Shown here piece after piece: positions 26,563 to 34,752 of a stretch of DNA of 64,000 bases. Within the stretch, counting starts at the first letter, position 1. Each line of letters begins with the position of its first letter. Made by a program: the position numbers and the translations under genes. Under the pieces are notes generated by a model that saw nothing but the letters and a program-made list of their open reading frames with translations, searched no databases and had not been told where the DNA came from. Origin of the DNA: Salinicola endophyticus (GTDB lineage Bacteria; Pseudomonadota; Gammaproteobacteria; Pseudomonadales; Halomonadaceae); the NCBI RefSeq assembly GCF_003206575.1, contig NZ_PZJO01000001.1:398720-462719 (forward strand), read 5' to 3'.

Positions 26563-27975
26563 ATGAGGCCACAATCTGCCCGCCGCCCGGGCCTGTTCGC
26601 GCTCTGTCTGATTCTCGCCAGCTTCGCTGCCATCATGTCGACGGTGTTGCTGCTCAAGATGCCCGTCGCCTTGGCGCTGTTCGCTGCCTGGTTCGCGATG
26701 TTCGCCATCGGCAAGGGCCTCGGCCATGCCTATGACTCACTCCAGCAAGGCGCGTTCGACGGTATTCGCAGTGGCCTCGAGGGGGTGATGATCATCATTA
26801 CCGTCGGCGCACTGATCGGCGCCTGGATCGCCGCGGGCATCGTCCCCAGCGTGATCTACTACGGCGTTGCGTTGATCGATCCGTCCTGGTTCCTGCCCGC
26901 CGCTTTCCTGATCTGCGCCGCCACCGGGCTGGTGACCGGCACCTCGTTCGGCGCCGTGGGCACCATCGGTATCGCCATGATGGGTATCGGCCACGGCTTC
27001 GAACTGCCGCTGCCTCTTGTCGCCGGCGCGGTCATCTCCGGCGCCTACGTGGGCGACAAGCTCTCACCGCTCTCCGACACCACGGTACTCACCGCCTCGC
27101 TGTGCGAGGTGCCGCTGATCGATCACGTGCGCTCGATGCTCTATACCGGTGTGCCCTGCGTCACGCTGGCCACCATCGGCTTCGCCCTGGCCGGGAACCA
27201 CCTCTCCCGCAGCGGCTACGACATGCAGCAGGCGGACGCGGTAATGGCCCAGCTACAGGCTCACTTCCTGCTCTCCCCCTGGCTGTTGATGCCGATCCTC
27301 GCCACGCTGGTGCTGCTGGCATTGCGCAAGCCCGCCCTCCCGGTGATCGCGACCGGCGCCGTGCTGGGCGTGATCTGTGCCTGGCTGGCCCAGGGCGTTA
27401 CCCCGTTGCAGGCGGTGACCACGCTATATGCCGGCAATCAGGGCGACTACGGCACGGGCTATCTCGCCAGCATCCTCAATCGCGGCGGCATCGTCTCGAT
27501 GCTGCCGGTGATCGCCATCGTCATCTTCGCGCTGGGGTTGGGGGGCCTGATGGAGCGTATCGGTGTCCTCGAAACCATCGCCAACGCGCTCACCCGCATG
27601 GTCCACCGCAGCACAGGCCGGCTGACCCTGGCGACCATGGCGTGTGGCTTCTTCGGCACGATCTTCGGCGGCGCCGCCTACGTGGCGATCTTCACCGCGG
27701 CCTCGATGACGCGAAACATCTACGACCGGCTCGGGCTGCAGCGGGTAGTGCTGTCGCGCAACGTCGAGGCCGGCGGCACGCTCTCGACCCCGATGATTCC
27801 CTGGACCAGCGGCGCAGTGTTCATGGCCACGACCACCGGCGTGGCCACCACCGATTACCTGCCGTTCCTCTGGTACCACTGGCTGGTGATGGTGTTCTCG
27901 CTACTTTACGGCTTCACCGGCTTCGCCATGTGGAAACGACCGCAGCCCGCCCCCGCCACAGAACCCACCGCTTGA
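26563..27975 (+). CDS. nhaC: NhaC-family Na+/H+ antiporter-like transporter
   Basis: A 470-residue membrane protein with about 11-12 helices and NhaC signatures GTSFGAVGTIGIAMMGIG, GAVISGAYVGDKLSPLSDTTVL and AGGTLSTPMIPWTSGAVFMATT. Start 26563 has GAGG seven bases upstream. Family members exchange sodium for protons, and some act as substrate-specific exchangers (malate/lactate, MleN). Its operon partners are an aminotransferase and a GntR regulator, which favours transport of an amino or keto acid over general pH homeostasis. Confidence 0.88.
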   Translation: MRPQSARRPGLFALCLILASFAAIMSTVLLLKMPVALALFAAWFAMFAIGKGLGHAYDSLQQGAFDGIRSGLEGVMIIITVGALIGAWIAAGIVPSVIYYGVALIDPSWFLPAAFLICAATGLVTGTSFGAVGTIGIAMMGIGHGFELPLPLVAGAVISGAYVGDKLSPLSDTTVLTASLCEVPLIDHVRSMLYTGVPCVTLATIGFALAGNHLSRSGYDMQQADAVMAQLQAHFLLSPWLLMPILATLVLLALRKPALPVIATGAVLGVICAWLAQGVTPLQAVTTLYAGNQGDYGTGYLASILNRGGIVSMLPVIAIVIFALGLGGLMERIGVLETIANALTRMVHRSTGRLTLATMACGFFGTIFGGAAYVAIFTAASMTRNIYDRLGLQRVVLSRNVEAGGTLSTPMIPWTSGAVFMATTTGVATTDYLPFLWYHWLVMVFSLLYGFTGFAMWKRPQPAPATEPTA

Positions 27976-28007
27976 CCGCATAACCGCATAGAAGGGAAGG
28001 AAAACGC

Positions 28008-28919
28008 ATGACCAATACCACCGGTAGCTCGCAGTCCTACGTGGCCGATACCCGCAACGAAGACGTGATCGTCTACGTCGACGGCGAATTCAAACCCAAG
28101 CACCAGGCGACAGTATCGATCTTCGACAGTGGCTTCGTCCTCGGTGACGGCGTTTGGGAAGGCATACGACTGGTCGAAGGCCGACTGATCGCACTCGACG
28201 AGCATATGGAGCGGCTCTATCAAGGCGCCGCTTCGATCTCTCTGGATATCGGTGTCACCCGCGAAGCGCTGGTCGGCCTGATTCGGGAAACGCTGGACAG
28301 AAACGACATGCACGATGGCGTGCATATTCGACTGATGGTCAGTCGCGGACTCAAGAGCACGCCCAATCAGGATCCGCGTTTTCTGCGCGGCAAGGCCACC
28401 ATCGTCATCGTCGCCGAGCACAAGGTAGTCGACAAGACGGCCAAGGCGCAGGGCCTGACGCTGTTCACCTCGACTTTCCGTTGCAGCAGCCCAGACGTCT
28501 TCGATCTCCGCCTCAACTCCCACAGTCGGCTCAACTTCATCCAGGCGCTGATCCAGGCGATCAATGCCGGCGCCAACGAGGCGCTGATGCTCGACCCCCA
28601 TGGCTTCGTCGCCAGCTGCAACTCGACCAACTTCTTCATCGTTCGCGATGGCGAACTGTGGACCTCGACCGGACGCTACAACTTCAATGGCATCACCCAC
28701 AAGACGGTCATGCGCCTGGCGCGGGAGGCGGGTATCGTGGTCCGCGAGCTGGACTTCACCCTGGCCCAGACCTACACCGCCGACGAGGCTTTCGTCACCG
28801 GTACTCTGGGCGGCCTGACACCGGTCTATCGCATCGACGGACATGCTATCGTAAACCGTCGCGACGCCAGCCTGATGCAGCGCCTGGCAGCGCTCTACGA
28901 CGACTACCTCCGCGGCTGA
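28008..28919 (+). CDS. Class IV aminotransferase-fold protein (D-Ala/branched-chain type)
   Basis: A 303-residue fold-type IV protein. VYVDGEFKPKHQATVSIFDSGFVLGDGVWEGIR, EALMLDPHGFVASCNSTNFF and FNGITHKTVMRLA match D-amino-acid and branched-chain aminotransferases. The segment that should carry the Schiff-base lysine reads LRLNSHSRLNF (167-177); there is no lysine between residues 146 and 232. It may therefore be inactive, use another residue, or belong to a subgroup with a different role. It sits between an NhaC-like transporter and a GntR regulator. Confidence 0.82.
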   Translation: MTNTTGSSQSYVADTRNEDVIVYVDGEFKPKHQATVSIFDSGFVLGDGVWEGIRLVEGRLIALDEHMERLYQGAASISLDIGVTREALVGLIRETLDRNDMHDGVHIRLMVSRGLKSTPNQDPRFLRGKATIVIVAEHKVVDKTAKAQGLTLFTSTFRCSSPDVFDLRLNSHSRLNFIQALIQAINAGANEALMLDPHGFVASCNSTNFFIVRDGELWTSTGRYNFNGITHKTVMRLAREAGIVVRELDFTLAQTYTADEAFVTGTLGGLTPVYRIDGHAIVNRRDASLMQRLAALYDDYLRG

Positions 28920-28949
28920 CGTCACCCATCACGCCACTTTTGGATACGC

Positions 28950-29615
28950 ATGTTCTCGACCGATATCGCGCAGATTCCGGCTCGCCAGACGCTCTGGGAA
29001 CAGACCGCCCAGCGACTGCAAACGCTGATCGCCAATGGCACCATCGCCCCCGGCACACGGCTGACAGAGAATGCGCTCGCACAGCAGCTCGGCGTCAGCC
29101 GTGCGCCACTGCGCGAGGCGATACGCCACCTGATGAATATCGGCCTGTTGATCAGCGAACCCTACAAGGGCGTGCGGGTGCTCGAACTGACGCCGGACGG
29201 GCTGCACCAGCTCTATGAGTACCGCACCGGCCTCGAGCAGATGGCATTCAAGGGCCTCTGGCACAAGCGCACCGCGGCCAGCTTCGACGACCTCGATCAG
29301 CGCCATGCACGCCTGCTCGAGGCCATCGATGCCGGCGATGGTGCGCTGGCGATCGATCGCGAACTCGCGCTACACCAGTGGTGCTACGAACTCAGCGGCA
29401 ATCCGCTGCTGCTCGATGCCTGGTCGCGTATCAAACCTCATCTGCAGTGCTACTTCGTGCTGCACCAGCGCGCGCACAAGCGTGCAGGACCTGCCCGCCA
29501 GTCCCACGACAGCTACCTGGAACACGCCAAGGGCGACTCGCTGGAGGCAACGCTCGCCTACATCGCGCGACACATGAAACAGGGCTTCGAGCAGGTCATT
29601 CAGACTCTGGGCTGA
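28950..29615 (+). CDS. GntR-family (FCD) transcriptional regulator
   Basis: A 221-residue regulator with a winged helix (LTENALAQQLGVSRAPLREAIRHLMNIGLL) followed by a helical FCD effector domain containing the metal/ligand-type residues in HARLLEAIDAGD and ELALHQWCYELSGN. It is the last gene of the nhaC / class IV aminotransferase operon, 30 bp after the aminotransferase. It probably binds the palindrome at 26495-26513 and responds to the transported compound. Confidence 0.9.
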   Translation: MFSTDIAQIPARQTLWEQTAQRLQTLIANGTIAPGTRLTENALAQQLGVSRAPLREAIRHLMNIGLLISEPYKGVRVLELTPDGLHQLYEYRTGLEQMAFKGLWHKRTAASFDDLDQRHARLLEAIDAGDGALAIDRELALHQWCYELSGNPLLLDAWSRIKPHLQCYFVLHQRAHKRAGPARQSHDSYLEHAKGDSLEATLAYIARHMKQGFEQVIQTLG

Positions 29616-29667
29616 ACGCGCCGGCATGGCTGCCGTCGGGTCCCCATCGATGCCGGCGACGCTTTCT

Positions 29668-29752
29668 CGCTGCCCTCTTTCTCGCAGCTCTCTTTCTACC
29701 CACCCTCTTTGCTAGCCACCCTCTCTGCTAGCCGCCCTCTTTCTCGCTGCGC
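29668..29752. repeat. Degenerate ~16-bp pyrimidine-rich tandem repeat
   Basis: About five or six units built on GCTAGCCACCCTCTTT, with variants CTGCCCTCTTTCTC, CAGCTCTCTTTCTA and CACCCTCTCTGCTA, lie between the GntR and dienelactone hydrolase genes. A TATAAT hexamer follows at 29781-29786 without a clear -35. Confidence 0.55.
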
Positions 29753-29890
29753 GCGACCGGGCCGATGCTAGATAGCCTGCTATAATTTTTCCTGGTTTCC
29801 CCGGTTCGCCGCCGGGCTCCGCTACATCGACACCGGCCAGCCAGACGTCCCTGGCTGGCCAAGGTCATTTATCCCCACAGGAAACCAGAC

Positions 29891-30604
29891 ATGTCCCAGA
29901 CCCACATCAAGACCGAATGGATCGAGATCACCGCCGAGGACGGCAAGACGTTCAAGGCTTATCAGGCGCTGCCCCACAAGGGCAAGGGCCCCGGCATTCT
30001 GCTGATCCAGGAGATCTTCGGCGTCAATGGCCATATTCGCGGCGTCGCCGAGCAGTACGCCATGGATGGCTACAGCGTCATCGCCCCCGATGTGTTCTGG
30101 CGCGAAGCGCCCGGGGTCGAGCTGGGTTATGACGGCGACGACTGGAAGGCCGCCGTGGCGCATAAGCAGGCGCTGGACTACCCCACCGTGATCAGCGACC
30201 TGCGCGCCGCCACCCGGGCTCTGCGCGCAAGCCCGGTGTGCGACGGACCGATCGCCTCGGTGGGCTACTGCATGGGCGGTGTCCTCTCCTACCTGTGTGC
30301 ACTGGACGCGGGCGTCGACGCCGCGGTGTGCTACTACGCCGGCGGCATCACCGAGTATCTCGACCGCGCCGAGGCGCTGACGGTACCGGCCCAGTTCCAC
30401 TTCGGCGCCGAAGACGACCATATCCCGCTCGCGCACGTCGAGCAGACCCGTGAGGCGTTCGCCGCCAACCCAGAGGTCGAGGTGCATCTCTATGACGGCG
30501 CCGAGCACGGCTTCAACTGCTGGTCACGGGCAAGCTACCACCAACAGGCGGCGGCTTTGGCTCATGGGCGCACGCTCATCTTCCTCGCCGGCCGCAAAGC
30601 CTGA
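29891..30604 (+). CDS. Dienelactone hydrolase family protein
   Basis: A 237-residue alpha/beta hydrolase with Cys127 as nucleophile in GYCMGG, Asp in GAEDDHIP (175/176) and His206 in GAEHGF. This is the Cys-His-Asp triad of carboxymethylenebutenolidase. No aromatic-degradation genes are nearby, so the specific lactone substrate is not supported. A flavin-reductase-like gene follows 79 bp downstream on the same strand. Confidence 0.9.
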   Translation: MSQTHIKTEWIEITAEDGKTFKAYQALPHKGKGPGILLIQEIFGVNGHIRGVAEQYAMDGYSVIAPDVFWREAPGVELGYDGDDWKAAVAHKQALDYPTVISDLRAATRALRASPVCDGPIASVGYCMGGVLSYLCALDAGVDAAVCYYAGGITEYLDRAEALTVPAQFHFGAEDDHIPLAHVEQTREAFAANPEVEVHLYDGAEHGFNCWSRASYHQQAAALAHGRTLIFLAGRKA

Positions 30605-30682
30605 AGCATCACCGCCGCGACTGGCATGGCGCCAGTGGCGGCTCCCCCCTCTCGTCATCGTGATCCCTCAGGAACTCTTGCT

Positions 30683-31303
30683 ATGCCCAGCAATGCCCAC
30701 TTCTACCAGCCCCAGCAGGGGCACGGCCTACCGCACAACCCGTTCAAGGCGATCATCGGCCCGCGCCCGATCGGCTGGATCTCCTCACAGGACGAGACAG
30801 GACAGCTGAACCTGGCGCCCTACAGCTTCTTCAACGCCTTCGCCGATACCCCACCGATCATCGGTTTCTCCAGTTCGGGCTACAAGGACAGCGTGCGCAA
30901 CATCGAACGCACCGGCGAGTTCTGCTGGCAGCTGGCGACCCGACCGCTGGCCGAGGCGATGAACCAGAGCGCAGCGTCGGTGGCCCCCGAGGTCGATGAG
31001 TTCAACCTGGCCGGGCTCACCCCGAGCGCGTCAAAGGTCGTGGCGGTGCCCCATGTGGGCGAAGCGCAGGTGGTGTTCGAGTGCCGCCTGAGCCAGACGC
31101 TACGGTTGCGCTCCGCCGCCGGCGAAGAGATCGACAACTGGCTGGTGCTGGGTGAGGTGGTCGGCGTGCACATCGACCCGACCCTGCTGGTCGATGGCAT
31201 CTATCAGACCGCCGCCGCGCGCCCGATCCTGCGCGGCGGCGGCCCGGCGGACTACTTCGAGGCCGCCGAGGCGCAGCGTTTCCAGATGCAGCGGCCGGGC
31301 TGA
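30683..31303 (+). CDS. Flavin reductase-like / FMN-binding split-barrel protein
   Basis: A 206-residue member of the DIM6/NTAB flavin reductase-like family: IIGPRPIGWISSQDETGQLNLAPYSFFNAF and SSSGYKDSVRNIERTGEF are the FMN-binding segments. ATG 30683 opens the conserved part. It could reduce flavin for a partner oxygenase or act as an oxidoreductase itself; no partner is adjacent. It converges on the diguanylate cyclase gene seven bases away. Confidence 0.88.
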   Translation: MPSNAHFYQPQQGHGLPHNPFKAIIGPRPIGWISSQDETGQLNLAPYSFFNAFADTPPIIGFSSSGYKDSVRNIERTGEFCWQLATRPLAEAMNQSAASVAPEVDEFNLAGLTPSASKVVAVPHVGEAQVVFECRLSQTLRLRSAAGEEIDNWLVLGEVVGVHIDPTLLVDGIYQTAAARPILRGGGPADYFEAAEAQRFQMQRPG

Positions 31304-31310
31304 GCACAGC

Positions 31311-32903
31311 TCAGCCGTTGCCGCCGGGCGCGTGGAAGCGCCAGGTATTGCGCCCGGCGCGCTTGGCCGCGTACATCGCGCGGTCGGCGAGCAGCAGCGC
31401 CTGCTGCGGCTCCTCGGTATCCACCCCGAGCAGCGCTACCCCGATGCTGACCCCGATGGTGACCTCTACCCCCGATTCGAGCGCGATCGGGGTCTGCAGA
31501 CGCGCGACGAAGCGCCCGAGCAGCGCCTCCACCTCATCCCGCCGTCCGCACCCTTCCAGCAGCAGCACGAACTCGTCACCACCCAGCCGCGCCAGGTAGT
31601 CGCGCTGGCGCAGCAGCGCCGCCAGCTCGCCGCCGACGAGGCGCAGTACCCGGTCCCCAGCGTGGTGGCCGTGGGCGTCGTTGATCTGCTTGAAGTGATC
31701 GAAGTCGAGCAGCACGAGCGCATGACAACGATCCGGATAGAGCCGATGGTGGCGCCCCATCACCGCCAGGCGACGGTCGAAGCCGCGCCGATTGCCGAGC
31801 CCGGTGAGCGGATCGGTCACCGCCAGCTGCTCGGCCGCGTCGGCGGCCCGCTTGCGCGCGGTGACGTCGTGCGCTACCCCCTGCAGACGTCCCGCCTCCA
31901 GCGGGTTGAGTACCAGACTGACCCAGCGCCGCGGCTCCTCGTCGCCGAGCGCTACCTCCCACTGCCGCCCGCGACCGCCGGCCACCACCGTGGCCGGGCT
32001 GGCGCCAAAGGTGCCCTCAGGATCGACCAGGGTGGCGAAATCGATCGGATGAAGGTTCAGGTCACGCTTGGCAGGCAGTTTGAACAGACGCCGGAAAGCG
32101 GGGTTGGCGACCCGGATCGCGCCGTCGTCATCGACCTCGAAGATGCCTGTCTCGACATTGTCGAAGATCGCCCGGTAGCGGCGCTCCTCGACTTCACGCT
32201 CGAGGCGCAGGCAGCGCTCGGCATCGAGGCTCTGGACCAGATTGTCGATCATGGCGTTGACGCTGTTCACCAACTGGCCGATCTCGTCGTCGCGGTTGCC
32301 CCGCGGCGCCTGCAGTTTCTGCCCGGTCTCCGCTTCGAGCGCTCGCAGCCGCTGCGACAGCCCGGTGATCGGCCGGGTCACGTAGCGCACCACCACCACC
32401 ACCACGCACAAGCCGATGCCCAGCAGCTGCAGCAGCAGCGCGCCGCCGACGAAACGCGACGCCTGGCCGACCAGGGCATCGATGTAACGCTGATCGGGGT
32501 CGATGGTCAGTCGGCAGACCGTCGTCCTGGGCTCGAATGGCGAGGCGATCTCGCGTGTGAACAGGGCATCGCGAGCACTATCGAGCGCCCCCCCCCTGTC
32601 GATCGACAGCTTGCCATCGAGGGACTGGACGCGCACCGCATGCACGATGTCGTTGCTCAGCAGGCCATCGGCGAGCTCCCGCGCCAACTGCTCGTCGTCC
32701 AGGAAACAGGCGATCTGCGCCGTGCGCTCGACCGTGTTCAGCAGCCCCTCGAGCCGGGCCTGCTGCTCCTGATGCACGCTCTGGGCGCGAAAGTGCACCG
32801 CCAGGAGCAGGAAGGCGATACCCAGCAGCCCCACGATCAGCAGGATGATCGCGGTGGTACGCAGCGCCAGGCGGGTGTGTAATAGCATCAGCAGTCGCGA
32901 CAT
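31311..32903 (-). CDS. Membrane diguanylate cyclase (HAMP-PAS-GGDEF)
   Basis: A 530-residue protein: helix 1 at about 14-36, a periplasmic part of about 113 residues, helix 2 at about 151-173, a HAMP-like segment, a PAS domain (about 241-350) and a GGDEF domain with an intact GGDEF at 441-445. The RxxD inhibitory site (Arg432-Asp435) sits five residues before it, so product feedback is expected. It makes cyclic di-GMP. It is the last gene of a barrel / periplasmic protein / cyclase operon, three bases after the periplasmic protein, which suggests the periplasmic partner sets its activity. Confidence 0.93.
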   Translation of the reverse strand: MSRLLMLLHTRLALRTTAIILLIVGLLGIAFLLLAVHFRAQSVHQEQQARLEGLLNTVERTAQIACFLDDEQLARELADGLLSNDIVHAVRVQSLDGKLSIDRGGALDSARDALFTREIASPFEPRTTVCRLTIDPDQRYIDALVGQASRFVGGALLLQLLGIGLCVVVVVVRYVTRPITGLSQRLRALEAETGQKLQAPRGNRDDEIGQLVNSVNAMIDNLVQSLDAERCLRLEREVEERRYRAIFDNVETGIFEVDDDGAIRVANPAFRRLFKLPAKRDLNLHPIDFATLVDPEGTFGASPATVVAGGRGRQWEVALGDEEPRRWVSLVLNPLEAGRLQGVAHDVTARKRAADAAEQLAVTDPLTGLGNRRGFDRRLAVMGRHHRLYPDRCHALVLLDFDHFKQINDAHGHHAGDRVLRLVGGELAALLRQRDYLARLGGDEFVLLLEGCGRRDEVEALLGRFVARLQTPIALESGVEVTIGVSIGVALLGVDTEEPQQALLLADRAMYAAKRAGRNTWRFHAPGGNG

Positions 32904-32906
32904 CGC

Positions 32907-33323
32907 TTATTCGCTCAGTATCAGCACGACGTGCAGATCGGGGCTCACCTCGCGGCTATCGAGATAGCCGACAGCGCCGGGGTTGCTCGTCACGATCTGG
33001 CGCATCTCGTCAACCGTCGCCACCTGCTGTGGCGGCGAATTCTCGCCCGAGAACACCAGCCGCGCCCAGTAGGAGTTGATCTCGGCCAGATTCTTGTTCA
33101 CCAGCGCTCGATAGAAACGCGCCTTGAACGGGGCCACATCGAGTGGCAGCGCCGGATTGCCGCTGGGCAGCTTGCGATAGCGGCCCATGAAGATATTGAC
33201 CGCATCGCTGCGGGTGAGATGGCTGACGCCGCTGCCGGTATTGACCACGATGGCGATATCGGCCATCGCCGGCATCACCAGCGATAGCAGCGCCACCAGA
33301 AGACAACAACGCACTCGGATCAT
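32907..33323 (-). CDS. Small periplasmic phosphate-binding-like protein
   Basis: A 138-residue secreted protein (signal peptide ending near AMADIA) resembling one lobe of PstS-type binding proteins: NIFMGRYRKLPSG, an ARLVFSG motif, VATVDEMRQIV and PGAVGYLD. It is too short for a complete two-lobe binding protein. A homologue is encoded at 52960-53394 (shared VFSG, VAT..EM and PG.(I/V)GY motifs), again with a barrel and a GGDEF protein. A role as periplasmic input to the cyclase is inferred. Confidence 0.85.
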   Translation of the reverse strand: MIRVRCCLLVALLSLVMPAMADIAIVVNTGSGVSHLTRSDAVNIFMGRYRKLPSGNPALPLDVAPFKARFYRALVNKNLAEINSYWARLVFSGENSPPQQVATVDEMRQIVTSNPGAVGYLDSREVSPDLHVVLILSE

Positions 33324-33333
33324 GTCCAGGCCT

Positions 33334-34494
33334 CTAGAAGATGAAGTCCAGACCGAGACTGAAAACGGAGCTCCAGCCGCCTTCCCAGTCGCTGTCGGTA
33401 TGCCATAAAAAGCCGGGCCTGCGCGTGTCGATGCGGTCGAACTGCGCTTTCAGCGCGATGTCGCTGGCGACGTCGAAGCGCGTGCCGAGCGTCCAGGTGC
33501 GCTGATCGATATCGGTGTCGTCGGGGTGGGTGGATGAGGTCATGATGCGGGAGACAGCAACGTAGGGCGTCACCTGCCCCAGACGGTAGCCGGCCGAGAG
33601 CAGCGCCGAGTCGATCCGGCCGCGTTGGCGCTCGGTGCGGGTACGGTTGACCATCGCCTGCACCTGCAGCGGGCCACTGTCATATAGCGCCCCCAGCGAG
33701 AACAGCCGTAACCGAGAGAAACCGAGTACGCTCTCGATCTGCCGTTCCCCATCCAGCCCCGGTAGCTGCAGACTGTCGATCTCATCTATGAGTGGCCCCG
33801 AGTAGTCCACGTCCGAGTGCACTTCGGTATAGCTGGTGCGCAGGCGCCACGGGCCGTGTTCATAGTCGAGGTGCCCGCCGTAGACCGCGTCGGCGTCGAA
33901 GTCCGCGATCAGATCGTCGCGCACGTAGATCCGGCTGTCGGAGCGCCCGGCATAGAGCTTGAGCCTTACCAGATCACTGCCCAGCGGCTGCTTGAAGGTC
34001 ACATCGGCACCGTCGATATAGGTCAGTTGCAGAATGCCGAACTGATCCACCGGTGGCCGCACCCAGGGATAGGCATACCCCACGTAGCGCGAGTCGGAGA
34101 GCTGGAACACGTCCCAGCCCAGACGCCCGGCACGCAGCTGCAGCGCGGGGTCAGGGCGATAGCGCACGAACGCCAAGCTCAGCTCGGGGCGGAAGTCGCC
34201 GGTGTCGTGGTAGCGGCTGATCCCCTGCACCACCAGATCCCAGCGCGGATCGACACGCCACCCGAGCTGCCCCCCCAGCAGGGTGTCCACGCGTGCGCTC
34301 CACCCCTCCCCGGCGCCCCTGGGCTGGCTGATATCGCGCAGGAACTCGGCCTCGGAGTTGTCACTGTGGACCAGCCCCAGGGTGCCGAAACCACTCAGCG
34401 TGAGGCGATCGTCGTCGCTCGGGTGGAATGCCTGAGCTGCCAGGCTCGCCAACATCAACGCGAGCCCCAACCCTATCTGTCGCCATCGCTGCAT
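33334..34494 (-). CDS. Outer-membrane beta-barrel (porin-like) protein
   Basis: A 386-residue protein with a signal peptide (cleavage near AAQAFHP), alternating amphipathic strands rich in aromatic residues, and a C-terminal Phe (LGLDFIF), as expected for an outer-membrane barrel. No named family is recognised. It is first in a three-gene operon with 10-bp and 3-bp gaps. The related locus at 51774-52967 has an analogous barrel of 397 residues. It may admit or bind the ligand sensed by the periplasmic protein. Confidence 0.8.
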   Translation of the reverse strand: MQRWRQIGLGLALMLASLAAQAFHPSDDDRLTLSGFGTLGLVHSDNSEAEFLRDISQPRGAGEGWSARVDTLLGGQLGWRVDPRWDLVVQGISRYHDTGDFRPELSLAFVRYRPDPALQLRAGRLGWDVFQLSDSRYVGYAYPWVRPPVDQFGILQLTYIDGADVTFKQPLGSDLVRLKLYAGRSDSRIYVRDDLIADFDADAVYGGHLDYEHGPWRLRTSYTEVHSDVDYSGPLIDEIDSLQLPGLDGERQIESVLGFSRLRLFSLGALYDSGPLQVQAMVNRTRTERQRGRIDSALLSAGYRLGQVTPYVAVSRIMTSSTHPDDTDIDQRTWTLGTRFDVASDIALKAQFDRIDTRRPGFLWHTDSDWEGGWSSVFSLGLDFIF

Positions 34495-34752
34495 ATCGGT
34501 TCTCAGGGGCGACGCGCGAACATGCTGCGTGCCACCGCTCGAAGAAAAATTAGAAAGTCTGAATTATTGTCGGCAGATGACAGCCTTTCTGAAGTCGGTA
34601 TCCCCACGGACGGCGCAGGCGCGGGCCGCTTCCCCCGCCCAGGCGGCGCCACTCGCAGGGGAGCACGACGTGTTAGACTTTGTCTCTATAAGCCCCTTTC
34701 TCACGCCAACTCGCGCCGATCCCTGTTTGGCCCGGATGGAGATAGCCGCTCA

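Noticed and set aside
33817-34752. In-frame upstream extension of the GNAT-nitrilase protein
   Set aside because: It runs antisense through the barrel gene, is not protein-like in composition, and the GNAT domain begins normally at 34753.
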